Under the pieces are notes generated by a model. That model did not search any database and was not told the DNA's origin. It saw nothing but the letters and a program-made list of their open reading frames with translations. The position numbers were made by a program, and so were the translations under genes. This document shows, piece by piece, positions 15,288-23,369 of a DNA stretch of 64,000 bases; within the stretch, counting starts at the first letter, position 1; every line of letters starts with the position of its first letter. The stretch is from Rhizobacter sp964253025 (GTDB taxonomy: Bacteria; Pseudomonadota; Gammaproteobacteria; Burkholderiales; Burkholderiaceae_C), in assembly GCF_964253025.1 (NCBI RefSeq), contig NZ_CAXUQC020000001.1:868001-932000 (forward strand). Direction: 5' to 3'.

Positions 15288-16493
15288 TTACTTGAGCTGG
15301 GGCGTGGCGCCGTCGAGCGATGGCCGGCGCGGAGGCACCGAGGTGGCGGCGCCTTCGGAAGCAACGCCGTCCTCCGCAGCCAGCACCACCGGTGCCACGC
15401 GTCGGCGCGCCCACCAGAGGTACAGGCCGCTCGACAAGACCACGATCGTGATCAGGTCCAGCACGGCCCAGAGGATCTGCAGCGGCAGGCCGCCGTAGTC
15501 TCCGAAGTGCAGCGGTTGCGACAGGAGGAGGGCGTCCAGGTACCAGGGCATTTCCGGGGCGGCCGTCACCTCACCGCTCCGCGCATCCACCAGCACCGGG
15601 CGAAGCATCTTCGACGTGAGTGGCTCGCTGCCGCGCAGGAAGACGGTGGTGTGGTGCGGACTGGAGAAGGCGGTGCCAGGGAACGCGATGAACGAGGGCT
15701 TCATGCCGGGCACGTGCGCCGTGGCGGCTTCAAGCACCCGCTGGGTGGGCGCGCGCTCGGCCTCGGGCACGATCGGCTTGCCCTGGTAGGGCGCCAGCAG
15801 CGTGGCGACGTCCGTGACCTGCCAGTACTTGATGAGCAGGTCGGCCCAGGTGTTGATCATGCCGGTGGCACCGACGACCAGGGCCCACACCAGGGTGACG
15901 ATGCCGAGGAGGTTGTGCAGGTCCAGCCACTTGACGCGGGTGGAGCGCTCACGGCGCACTTCGCCGAACGTGAGCTTGCGCATGAAGGGCGCGTAGAGCA
16001 CGACGCCGCTGACGATCGCCACGAGCAGCAGCAGGCCCATGAACCCGAGGAACAGCTTGCCCGGCAGCCCGGCGAACAGGTCCACGTGGAGCTTGAACAT
16101 CACCCACATGAAGCCCTCGTCGAAGCGGGGCTCGGCGGCCACGAGGCCCGTGCGCGCGTCGACGGCGACCGAGCGGAAGTCGTCGGTGGGTTCGGGCGTG
16201 GGCGTAAGCGTGACGAACCAGATGCGGTCATCGTGTTCGTCGGGGGACACGAACTGCACGATGCGGTCGGGGTGGCGTTCGCGCGCCACGCTCATGATCG
16301 AGTCGAGGCTGACGCGGGTGGTGTCCGGCACGCTGACCGCCGGCGGCTCGACTTCGGTGCCGGTGAGGTGGGCGATCTCGTGGTGGAAGATCAGCGGCAG
16401 CCCGGTCAGGCACAACAGCAGCATGAAGACCGTGCAGACGAGGCTGGACCACTTGTGGACCCAGCTCCAGCGGCGAATGTTGACGGGTTTCAT
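15288..16493 (-). CDS. PepSY-associated TM helix protein (siderophore/iron reductase-like)
   Basis: 401 residues. The N-terminus has basic residues and a membrane helix (WSSLVCTVFMLLLCLTGLPL) followed by HHEIAHL, then a periplasmic PepSY region, paired helices (FLGFMGLLLLVAIVSGVVLYAPF; NLLGIVTLVWALVVGATGM) and a C-terminal helix (ILWAVLDLITIVVLSSGLYLWW). This is the four-helix PepSY_TM architecture found beside TonB siderophore receptors, where members are thought to act in reduction of ferric siderophores at the inner membrane. It is the first gene behind the Fur box. Confidence 0.92.
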   Translation of the reverse strand: MKPVNIRRWSWVHKWSSLVCTVFMLLLCLTGLPLIFHHEIAHLTGTEVEPPAVSVPDTTRVSLDSIMSVARERHPDRIVQFVSPDEHDDRIWFVTLTPTPEPTDDFRSVAVDARTGLVAAEPRFDEGFMWVMFKLHVDLFAGLPGKLFLGFMGLLLLVAIVSGVVLYAPFMRKLTFGEVRRERSTRVKWLDLHNLLGIVTLVWALVVGATGMINTWADLLIKYWQVTDVATLLAPYQGKPIVPEAERAPTQRVLEAATAHVPGMKPSFIAFPGTAFSSPHHTTVFLRGSEPLTSKMLRPVLVDARSGEVTAAPEMPWYLDALLLSQPLHFGDYGGLPLQILWAVLDLITIVVLSSGLYLWWARRRVAPVVLAAEDGVASEGAATSVPPRRPSLDGATPQLK

Positions 16494-16587
16494 TGGATTC
16501 GTGATGTTCGTTGCCGGAAGGCACGACGGGCGGGCCTGCGACCGACCGGGCGCTCAGCGCCGGTCGGGCGGCCATTTTATACACGAA

Positions 16588-16602
16588 TGCGAATGATTCT
16601 TG
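16588..16602. promoter_or_regulatory. Fur box
   Basis: TGCGAATGATTCTTG fits the 7-1-7 Fur consensus TGATAATNATTATCA at 10 of 14 defined positions, and the larger context AATGCGAATGATTCT is the form common in betaproteobacteria. It is about 95 bases upstream of the PepSY gene start and would repress the receptor operon when iron is plentiful. Confidence 0.75.
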
Positions 16603-16782
16603 TGCGCGTGTTAACGAAACTTCGAGAATGTCAACGGGCGCTTCCCTGAGGCCCCGCGCGGTCCGATAGGGGAGCGGGCGGCGAACACCGCGGGCGTTGC
16701 TGGCCCGGAATCAAACCGGTTAGCGCGCCAGGGCCGGACATCGTTCACGGTTCCGGCGCGACGCGGGCTGCCGGCTGGCGCA

Positions 16783-17397
16783 TCAACGGGGCGCGTGCGG
16801 CGGAAGGATCTCGTAGTCGATCGGCTTGAAGCTGCCGTTGTTCGAGTTCTCCGCCGAGCAGGCGGTGAGGGCGCAGATGAGGTCCATCTCCGCATGCAGC
16901 TCCACATAGTCCCCCGCCTTCGACGGCGGCACGTCGACGCGGACCGCACCATCGGCACCCACGTCCACCTTCATGAAGATGTTGAACGTCGTCCCGATCT
17001 GTTCGGGCCTGATGCCGAACGCCGCCAACGAGGTGTAGAGGTTCTCGAAGCAGCTCGGATGGTGGCCGTGGTGGTGGTAGAGGATCTCGAACATTTCCTG
17101 GCTGCACGGGGTGAGCAGGAAGTCGTGTCGACCCACCTTGTCCTCGCCGATGGTGAACATCGGGCGGCTGTCGTTGGCGTAGAGGACGTCGCCGGTGCTG
17201 AGGTAGATCTTCGAGGCGTAGTCGATGCTCCGGCCCGACGACAGGCTGCAGGACAGGTCGCCGTCCTTGAAGGCGAAGAGGTCCGAGACCTGTTCACCGA
17301 GCGGGTCGGTGACCCGCAGGATCTCGCCCCGCTTCAGCTTGAAGGCTGTGCCCGACTGGGGAGGGATGCGACGCTTGGCGGTCGGTGCGTCACACAT
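16783..17397 (-). CDS. DUF1989 (urea carboxylase-associated family) protein
   Basis: 204 residues from ATG 17397, which overlaps the upstream stop by 8 bases (ATGTGTGA); a longer frame starting at 17526 would be antisense-like within the upstream gene. Seen: the N-terminal RRIPPQSGTAFKLKRGEILRVTD, then DLFAF, and a C-terminal block with YVELHAEMDLICALTACSAENSNNG, which are typical of DUF1989. Family members sit beside urea carboxylase genes, but none is present here. Role unknown. It is coupled to the YqcI/YcgG gene. Confidence 0.88.
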   Translation of the reverse strand: MCDAPTAKRRIPPQSGTAFKLKRGEILRVTDPLGEQVSDLFAFKDGDLSCSLSSGRSIDYASKIYLSTGDVLYANDSRPMFTIGEDKVGRHDFLLTPCSQEMFEILYHHHGHHPSCFENLYTSLAAFGIRPEQIGTTFNIFMKVDVGADGAVRVDVPPSKAGDYVELHAEMDLICALTACSAENSNNGSFKPIDYEILPPHAPR

Positions 17398-18091
17398 GCT
17401 TGGCCGCCTTGCTCTGGAACGGGCAGCGCCAGCGGCTGTCGACGGGGCGTCCGGAGTACTGCCGGGCCTCCGACGCCTGGCCGAAGGCGGCAAGGACCGG
17501 GTTGACCGAGCCCTGCAAGGCGACATCGCGCGCGCGAATGGCGGCCTGCATCGTCTGGTACTTGCCCGAAGCCTTCAGCGATTCGAACTGGTTGTGGAAA
17601 TTGAACACGAGGCACGGAAAGGGCGCGCGGCGCGCAAGGCGTGACGCGCTGGGGTGCAAGCCCACCACGAAGAAGGCCCGGCCACCGATGCTGAGCGAGA
17701 AGTCCGCCTGCGACGGATCGTTCGCCACCGTCGCGTCCCAGGCGAAACGGGTGCGGTCGTGTTCATGCATCACTTGCAGGTGATGCCACAGCGCTGCCTC
17801 GAAGGCGGCCTCGTCGGCCACTTGGTCCTCGAAGGTCACCACGAAGCTGACGGGCACATTGCCCGGGTCCGGGAACTCCTCGGAGAAGGCATGCAACCGC
17901 GCGCAGAGATCGGCTGCTTCCGCGGCATTCCCCAACGCCTTGTACGAGGCGAATCGCACGCGGTCCTTGTTGAGTGCCGACTTGGCACCCACGCAAGGGA
18001 AGCTCGGATCCGAGATGAATTCGGTGAGACGATGTCGAGGAGACGGTGAGGGGAGGCGTGAAGGACTGGGCGAGCGTGTCGTGGGTTGCAT
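17390..18091 (-). CDS. YqcI/YcgG family protein
   Basis: 233 residues from ATG 18091 (a TTG at 18106 is the alternative). Seen: FPCVGAKSAL near residue 35, WHHLQVMHEHDR, FFVVGLHPSASRLARRAPFPCLVFNFHNQFE, and ARDVALQGSVNP, all characteristic of the YqcI/YcgG family. The biochemical function is not established. It overlaps the DUF1989 gene, a pairing that suggests a shared step, possibly in guanidine or carbamoyl-type nitrogen metabolism; that is speculation. Confidence 0.85.
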   Translation of the reverse strand: MQPTTRSPSPSRLPSPSPRHRLTEFISDPSFPCVGAKSALNKDRVRFASYKALGNAAEAADLCARLHAFSEEFPDPGNVPVSFVVTFEDQVADEAAFEAALWHHLQVMHEHDRTRFAWDATVANDPSQADFSLSIGGRAFFVVGLHPSASRLARRAPFPCLVFNFHNQFESLKASGKYQTMQAAIRARDVALQGSVNPVLAAFGQASEARQYSGRPVDSRWRCPFQSKAAKHV

Positions 18092-18288
18092 GGAACGAAG
18101 GTGCAATCGGGATGCAGCGACCTTAAGCCGTGCACTGCTTGCGCCTTGCCATCCCGCGCCATGAATGTCCGTGGGACGAGGACGAGCCTGGTGTAGTTGG
18201 AATCCGACAGGGCTTCACCCGCACCGGCTCGAGCGAGCGGCCCCTCCCCGGTGTGGGAAAGGGGCGCGGTGCCGTGGCGTTCATTCGA

Positions 18289-19758
18289 TCAGCGAGGCAG
18301 CGCCACCGTGACTGCGTCGAACGGCAGCAGCGGCGGCGGGTCCTTCTGGCGGTTGAGCTGACCGTTGATGACGACCAGGCCGTCAGTCGTGGGGGCCGCC
18401 GTGGTCGGGTACTTGAAGCGCGCGTCGTGAAGGCGCTGCGCCACCTGAGCCTGCGACCAATCGCTCGCCAGCGCCACCTGGGTGATCTCGTTGTCCTGGT
18501 TGCGCACCACGTACAACTCGGCGTTGCCGCGAAGCACCAGGCCGTCGCCATGGACGAGGGAACCGCCCGACACCGGCACCTCGGTCACCGCGCGGGTGCT
18601 GGTGTCGATGCGCCAGAGTTGCCCGGTGACCGACTGGATGGCGAGCAGCCAACGGCCGTCGGGCGAGGCGACGATGCCGTTGAGGTTGATCTCGTTCGGG
18701 CGGTAGCGGACCGGCGTCGCGCCCAGGTCCAGCCAGGGCTCGAGTGCAAGGGGCTTCGCCGTGCGCGAGGCGCGGTAGATGACCGGTCGGAAGGAGTCCG
18801 TGACGTAGACGTGATCGCCCGTCACCACCAGGTCGTTGACGAACGGCTGCGGACCTGGCGGCACCTTGGCGACCGCCTCCGTGTGGGCACCGGCCAGGTC
18901 GACGACGGCGAGCGTGCCGTTCGGACCGCCCGCGATCCACAGGCGCCGCTGGCCGTCGACCTTCATGCCGAAGGCGCCTTGTCGACCGGGTGAGCCGCCC
19001 CGCTGGAACAGCTCCGCCTGCTTGGCACCGGCCGTCCACCGGTACAGGTGGCCCTCACGCACCGAGCCGGCATACAGATCACCGTTCGAGGCGTCCACCG
19101 CGATTCCTTCGGGGAACACGTTCGCGCCCTCGAAGGTCGTGCGCCCCGTCACCACGCCAGCCGAGGCGGGCGAGATGACGCCGCACAGCACGCGCGGGCC
19201 GGAGTTGCCGGCAGGGTCGGTCTGGTAGTCGTCGGCCTGGGCGTGCACGATCACCGTGCGGTTCATGATGGAGGTGGGCCCGGGGGCCAGCGTCACGTTG
19301 GCGTTCAGCAGGCGGGCCGTGGCCTGGCCCGACGCGTCGGCCGTGAGGTTGGGAAGTTCGCCCGCATGGGACGTTTCCTTCGGGTCGCCTGGCCGACCGT
19401 GGTTGCGGGTGTGGCCGGGGTCGAAATGGCCGCCTGCGGCGCCGAACGCCACGATGCTGCCGGTGGTCGGATCCGGACCGGGGGCACAGGCGCCGTTCGC
19501 ATGGATGTGGAAGCCATGCTGGCCCGACGTGAGGCCTGTGGCGGAAACCGTGAGGTGCACGCCTTGCGGCGTGTCATGAAAACGGACCTCGCCCGCATTG
19601 CTTCCATCAGCGGCCTGGAGGCGGGCGATGGCCTGGGGCGCTCCGGTGGGCGCATCAGGAAGTGGGGAGGTCGGTGCCGTGGAGTTGCCGGGCTGGGCGC
19701 AGCCGACGACAACGAGCGAGACGGCCAGAGCGAGGGCGGTGTTGAGGCATGTCGACAT
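18289..19758 (-). CDS. Lipoprotein fusing Cu/Zn superoxide dismutase to a beta-propeller (SMP-30/NHL-like)
   Basis: 489 residues. A lipoprotein signal ends in VVGC (Cys20). Residues 40-195 are a SodC domain: Cu ligands H84, H86 and H172, bridging H111, Zn ligands H120 and H131, Cys91/Cys192 for the disulphide and Arg189. The position of the usually invariant Zn-ligand Asp is Glu134 (HAGELPN). Residues 205-489 are a propeller-like domain with FPEGIAVDASNGDLYAGS, FGMKVDGQRRLWIAGG, PFVNDLVVTGDHVYVTD and NEINLNGIVASPDGRWLLAI blocks. ATG 19758 has GGAGAA upstream, 15 bases after the PQQ-dehydrogenase stop, so the two are one operon. It probably acts in the periplasm or on a membrane face. The fusion is unusual. 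Confidence 0.9.
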   Translation of the reverse strand: MSTCLNTALALAVSLVVVGCAQPGNSTAPTSPLPDAPTGAPQAIARLQAADGSNAGEVRFHDTPQGVHLTVSATGLTSGQHGFHIHANGACAPGPDPTTGSIVAFGAAGGHFDPGHTRNHGRPGDPKETSHAGELPNLTADASGQATARLLNANVTLAPGPTSIMNRTVIVHAQADDYQTDPAGNSGPRVLCGVISPASAGVVTGRTTFEGANVFPEGIAVDASNGDLYAGSVREGHLYRWTAGAKQAELFQRGGSPGRQGAFGMKVDGQRRLWIAGGPNGTLAVVDLAGAHTEAVAKVPPGPQPFVNDLVVTGDHVYVTDSFRPVIYRASRTAKPLALEPWLDLGATPVRYRPNEINLNGIVASPDGRWLLAIQSVTGQLWRIDTSTRAVTEVPVSGGSLVHGDGLVLRGNAELYVVRNQDNEITQVALASDWSQAQVAQRLHDARFKYPTTAAPTTDGLVVINGQLNRQKDPPPLLPFDAVTVALPR

Positions 19759-19773
19759 GGCAAGGTTCTCCGT

Positions 19774-21027
19774 TCAACGCGTGTTGCCGTGGCGGACGCG
19801 GTAGATCACGCCGTTCTGGTCCTCGGCGATCAAGAGGGAGCCGTCGCGCGCGACGGCGAGCCCGGCGAGGCGCCCGAGCTGCGCCGGGCGCTTGGCCTTG
19901 GCCTGCTCCGTGGCGGGAGCCTTGGTGCCGGGGTCGGTCAGCGGTCCGGGTGGGGGCACCAGCCATCCGCTGATGAAGTCCTCGGTGCCGGTCGGACGGC
20001 CCGCGGCATCGAAGGTCACGCGAATCACCTTGAAGCCGCTGGGCTCGGCGCGGTTCCACGATCCGCGCATCGCCACGAAGGCGCTGCCGCGGTAGCCCGC
20101 CGGAAACTGGGACCCGTCGTAGAAGACCATGCCGATCGGGGCGGCATGGGCGGTGTAGGTGAGTGCCGGCCCTTCGGTGGTGGGACAGAAGTCCGCCTTG
20201 GTGGTGTTCGGCGGTTCGTTGAACTGGAACCGGTCCACTTCGCGCTGTCCATAGCACCAGGGCCATCCATAGTGCTTGCCGGCGCGGATCTCGTTGAGTT
20301 CCTCCGGCGGAATGTCGTCGCCCCGGAAGTCCGAGCCGTGGTCGAAACCGTAGAGGGCCTTGGAGACCGGATGCCAGCCGAAGCCGATGGTGTTGCGCAG
20401 CCCCGCCGCGAAAACCTCCCGCCCGGAACCGTCCGGTCGGGCGCGCAGCACGGTGGCGGCCTCGGGGTTCGTCTCGCGGCAGTTGTTGCAGGACGATCCG
20501 GCGGTGATGTAAAGCCAGCCGTCGGGGCCCATGGCCAGGGTGCGGTTGGGATGCTGGCCGGCGTCCGGGAGGTCCTCGATGATGGGGCGGGGCGTCGACA
20601 GCGAACCGTCCGCCGAGACCTCGGCCACGAGCACCTTCTTGTCGGAGGCGATGTACAGCTTGCCGTCATGAAGCGCCAGGCCGTGAGCGTAGGTGATGTT
20701 CTGTGCGACCACCCGCTGCTGGTCGGCGGCTCCGTCGCCGTCGGTGTCGCGCAGCAGTAGCACGTCACCTTGGTCGCGCCGGCTCGCATACACATCCCCG
20801 TTGGGCGCCACCTGCAGCCAGCGCACGTTCTTCAGGTCCTTGGCGAAGACGGAGACGGTGAAGCCCTGAGGGGCCTTCAGGCGGCCGACGGTGTCGCTCG
20901 CGAACGGCACCGGACTGGCTTCGAGCAGGGTGCTGTTGGCCGGCGTGGGGCCGTCGCCTGGAGGCAGTTGCGAGAAGCAGGGCGTGGCGGCGAGAAGGGC
21001 GCTTGCCGCCAGGGTGAGTTTCAGCAT
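19774..21027 (-). CDS. PQQ-dependent sugar dehydrogenase (L-sorbosone/aldose type)
   Basis: 417 residues with a signal peptide (LLAATPCFSQ, cleavage near 20). A six-bladed soluble glucose/sorbosone dehydrogenase fold is indicated by GFTVSVFAKDLKNVRWLQVAPNGDVY, YAHGLALHDGKLYIA, PNRTLAMGPDGWLYITAG, the Cys pair SCNNCRETNP, FAAGLRNTIGFGWHP, and GSWNRAEPSGFKV. It would oxidise a sugar or related aldehyde in the periplasm using PQQ. ATG 21027 has GGAG six bases upstream. It is co-transcribed with the SodC-propeller gene. Confidence 0.9.
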   Translation of the reverse strand: MLKLTLAASALLAATPCFSQLPPGDGPTPANSTLLEASPVPFASDTVGRLKAPQGFTVSVFAKDLKNVRWLQVAPNGDVYASRRDQGDVLLLRDTDGDGAADQQRVVAQNITYAHGLALHDGKLYIASDKKVLVAEVSADGSLSTPRPIIEDLPDAGQHPNRTLAMGPDGWLYITAGSSCNNCRETNPEAATVLRARPDGSGREVFAAGLRNTIGFGWHPVSKALYGFDHGSDFRGDDIPPEELNEIRAGKHYGWPWCYGQREVDRFQFNEPPNTTKADFCPTTEGPALTYTAHAAPIGMVFYDGSQFPAGYRGSAFVAMRGSWNRAEPSGFKVIRVTFDAAGRPTGTEDFISGWLVPPPGPLTDPGTKAPATEQAKAKRPAQLGRLAGLAVARDGSLLIAEDQNGVIYRVRHGNTR

Positions 21028-21397
21028 GGTGGTCTCCGCAAGGGCAGGTGAACAGCGCGACGGGCCGGGCCGGGGCGACGGGCTATCGCGTCGTCATCGC
21101 AGCAGTCGGCCCGTCCATCGATCACTCTGCAAGGGGTGGCGTGGTGGCGAGAGGGTGCTGGCAGATGGGCCGGGCGTCTGTAGGAAAGCTGTGGATTCGC
21201 GTGTCAGCACGGACGATGCGGGAACGGCGCCGTCTTGCCGACCTGCAAGGCACAAGCGGTCTGCGGGCCTGAGCTCCGGGGTTCCGTTACGGCGGGACCA
21301 TGCAGTTCGCCCGACACCACGGGACTTCGCATCAGTCCTCGGCATGCTTGCCGTCGTCCCGTAAGTTGTCGAGCTCGACGACGAACCAGGAGACATG
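21028..21397. other. Intergenic region between divergent genes
   Basis: 370 bases separating the PQQ-dehydrogenase gene (minus) from the phytase-like gene (plus). It should contain both promoters. I saw no clear -35/-10 pair, operator or coding frame. Confidence 0.5.
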
Positions 21398-22486
21398 ATG
21401 AGTTGGATGCGCAAATTGTGTTGTGGCGGTTCGGGTGGGGCGATCACGCCGGAGCCGCCAGCGGTGCCGGTCTCCACCGGGCGCGCGGAGGTGAATCCTG
21501 CGACAAGCCGTTCCGTCGGCGTCGGCCCTCGTCTGCGCTCGGGCAGCCAGTCGAGCGGGCCGGTGGGTGATCACCGCAACAAGCTGCGTGCGACCTTGCC
21601 CGCCCGCACGGCCCCGGCCGTGCTGCGTGGCGATCGGCTGCTCACCGATTCCTCGCGTTTCCGTGCGATGTCCGATCTGTCCGCACTGCAGGGGACGGCC
21701 GTCAACCTGGAGGGGCTCGACAAGCTGCCGCTGTCCGGCAGCGCGAGCCTGTCGTCGGTCGAGCAGATCGAGGCGATCAAGCGGGCCGCGAATGGCCGAC
21801 CCTTCGCGGTGCTCGACCTGCGAGAGGAGTCGCACGCCATCGTGGATGCGCATCCGACCACATGGATCGCGCCGGACGACTGGGGTAATGTCGGCCTGAC
21901 GACGGCGGAGGTGTTGGCAGACGAGGCGGCCCGCATCGAGGCGCTGAAGCAGCAGGACGAGGTCACCTTCGTCAACTACCCCGATCTCAAGAAGGGGCGG
22001 GAGCCCCGTGTCACGACGCTGTCGGCGCCGGCCATCCTCGACGAGAAGACGTTCGTCGAGCAAGCGGGTGGCCAGTATCACCGGCTGCCCGTGACCGACC
22101 ACGTTCGCCCGGACCGGGCGCGGGTCGACGCGTTCGTCGCCTTGGTGAGGTCCATGGCGCCCGACACCTGGCTGCACGTCCATTGCAAAGGGGGCAAGGG
22201 CCGCACGACGTCGGCCATGGTGATGTTCGACATGCTGCACAACGCCGGCAGGGTCTCGGCCGAGGACATCCTGGCGCGGCAGACCGCCATCGGGGGCAGT
22301 GACCTGGCCACGATCGGCGGCGGGCGGATCGAACTCAAGCAGGATCGACTCGACTTCCTGCTCGAGTTCCACGCGTATGCGAAAGCCAATCCGCTCGGTG
22401 CCCCGGACGCTAAAGCCTGGGGGGAGTGGCGGATGTCGCCGCGCGAGAGGGAAGTGGAGGGAGCGCAGGGCGCCACGAATCCATGA
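21398..22486 (+). CDS. PTP-like cysteine phytase / inositol-phosphate phosphatase
   Basis: 362 residues; of two adjacent ATGs the second (21398) is better spaced from AGGAG. The catalytic P-loop is HCKGGKGRTT (Cys263, Arg269), preceded by the TDHVRPD general-acid loop and by SHAIVDAHPTTWIAPDDWGN, the order seen in PTP-like phytases such as the Selenomonas enzyme. A YRQ-like block (ILARQTAIGG) follows. Unlike rumen phytases (HCEAGVGR) the loop has Lys at two positions. There is no signal peptide; the N-terminus is MSWMRKLCCGGSGG followed by about 60 Pro/Arg-rich residues. It probably removes phosphates from inositol phosphates. A secreted effector role, as for related plant-pathogen proteins, is possible but unsupported. 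Confidence 0.85.
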   Translation: MSWMRKLCCGGSGGAITPEPPAVPVSTGRAEVNPATSRSVGVGPRLRSGSQSSGPVGDHRNKLRATLPARTAPAVLRGDRLLTDSSRFRAMSDLSALQGTAVNLEGLDKLPLSGSASLSSVEQIEAIKRAANGRPFAVLDLREESHAIVDAHPTTWIAPDDWGNVGLTTAEVLADEAARIEALKQQDEVTFVNYPDLKKGREPRVTTLSAPAILDEKTFVEQAGGQYHRLPVTDHVRPDRARVDAFVALVRSMAPDTWLHVHCKGGKGRTTSAMVMFDMLHNAGRVSAEDILARQTAIGGSDLATIGGGRIELKQDRLDFLLEFHAYAKANPLGAPDAKAWGEWRMSPREREVEGAQGATNP

Positions 22487-22667
22487 CGGAGAGACGCTCG
22501 GGGCCGCCGGGAGGTGCTTGAGCCGGGGTGGCAGTCCTCGCCAGGCGCGTTCCAGACGACAAAGTGCACACATGGCGCCCCGGCGCGTGAACAAATGCCG
22601 GTGCACGGGGCAAAGCATGCAAGCCGTGTCGTAAAGTCCGCTCGCATTCAAATCCCCGGGAGCCTCC

Positions 22668-23261
22668 ATGAGCAGCGTGCAGATCGTGAGCCTGATCGTC
22701 CTGGCCTTGCTGGTCTTGTGGGCGGTCAGCGCCTACAACCGCCTGGTTCGCCTGCGCAACACGATCGCCAACTCGTTCGCGCAGATCGATGTGCAGCTCA
22801 AGCGCCGCTACGACCTGATCCCCAACCTGGTGGACGTGGCGCGCAAGTACGCCGCGCACGAGCGCGAGACGCTGGAGGCCGTGACGGCCGCGCGCAACCA
22901 GGCCAAGGCCGCCGCCGACACCGCCCGCGGCCGTCCGGCCGCCGCCGGCGCCGTGACGGGCCTGGCCATGGCCGAGCAGGCCCTGAGCGGCGCGATGAGC
23001 CGGCTGATGGCTGTCGTGGAGGCCTATCCCGAATTGAAGGCCGACCAGACGCTGCGCGAGCTGTCGGAAGAACTCACCAGCACCGAGAACAAGATCGGCT
23101 TCGCACGCCAGGTCTTCAACGATTCGACGCTCGACTACAACAACGCCGCACAGCAGTTCCCGACCAACATCATGGCCGGCGTGTTCGGCTTCCGCGAGGC
23201 GGCGATGCTGCAGGCCACCACCAGCGACGCGGAACGCGCGCCGGTGCGGGTGCAGCTGTAA
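22668..23261 (+). CDS. lemA: LemA family protein
   Basis: 197 residues. One N-terminal membrane helix (VSLIVLALLVLWAVSAYN) is followed by the long-helix LemA domain: NRLVRLRNTIANSFAQIDVQ, KRRYDLIPNLVDVARKYA, NKIGFARQVFNDSTLDYNNA and FPTNIMAGVFGF. Role unknown but conserved, and consistently linked with M48 or HtpX-like proteases, as here (108 bases upstream of one). Confidence 0.95.
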   Translation: MSSVQIVSLIVLALLVLWAVSAYNRLVRLRNTIANSFAQIDVQLKRRYDLIPNLVDVARKYAAHERETLEAVTAARNQAKAAADTARGRPAAAGAVTGLAMAEQALSGAMSRLMAVVEAYPELKADQTLRELSEELTSTENKIGFARQVFNDSTLDYNNAAQQFPTNIMAGVFGFREAAMLQATTSDAERAPVRVQL

Positions 23262-23369
23262 TTCCGCTGCGCCGAGCCGTCCGCTCGCGCGCAGTTCCGG
23301 TCGACGATGCCGCGCGGCGCCCTTTGACGGGCCCCGTCGGTTCAAGCCACACCCGCCCCGTCCCTTCCC

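Noticed and set aside
12878..15295. Plus-strand open frame of 805 codons
   Set aside because: Antisense to the TonB receptor, which has a signal peptide and strong motifs.
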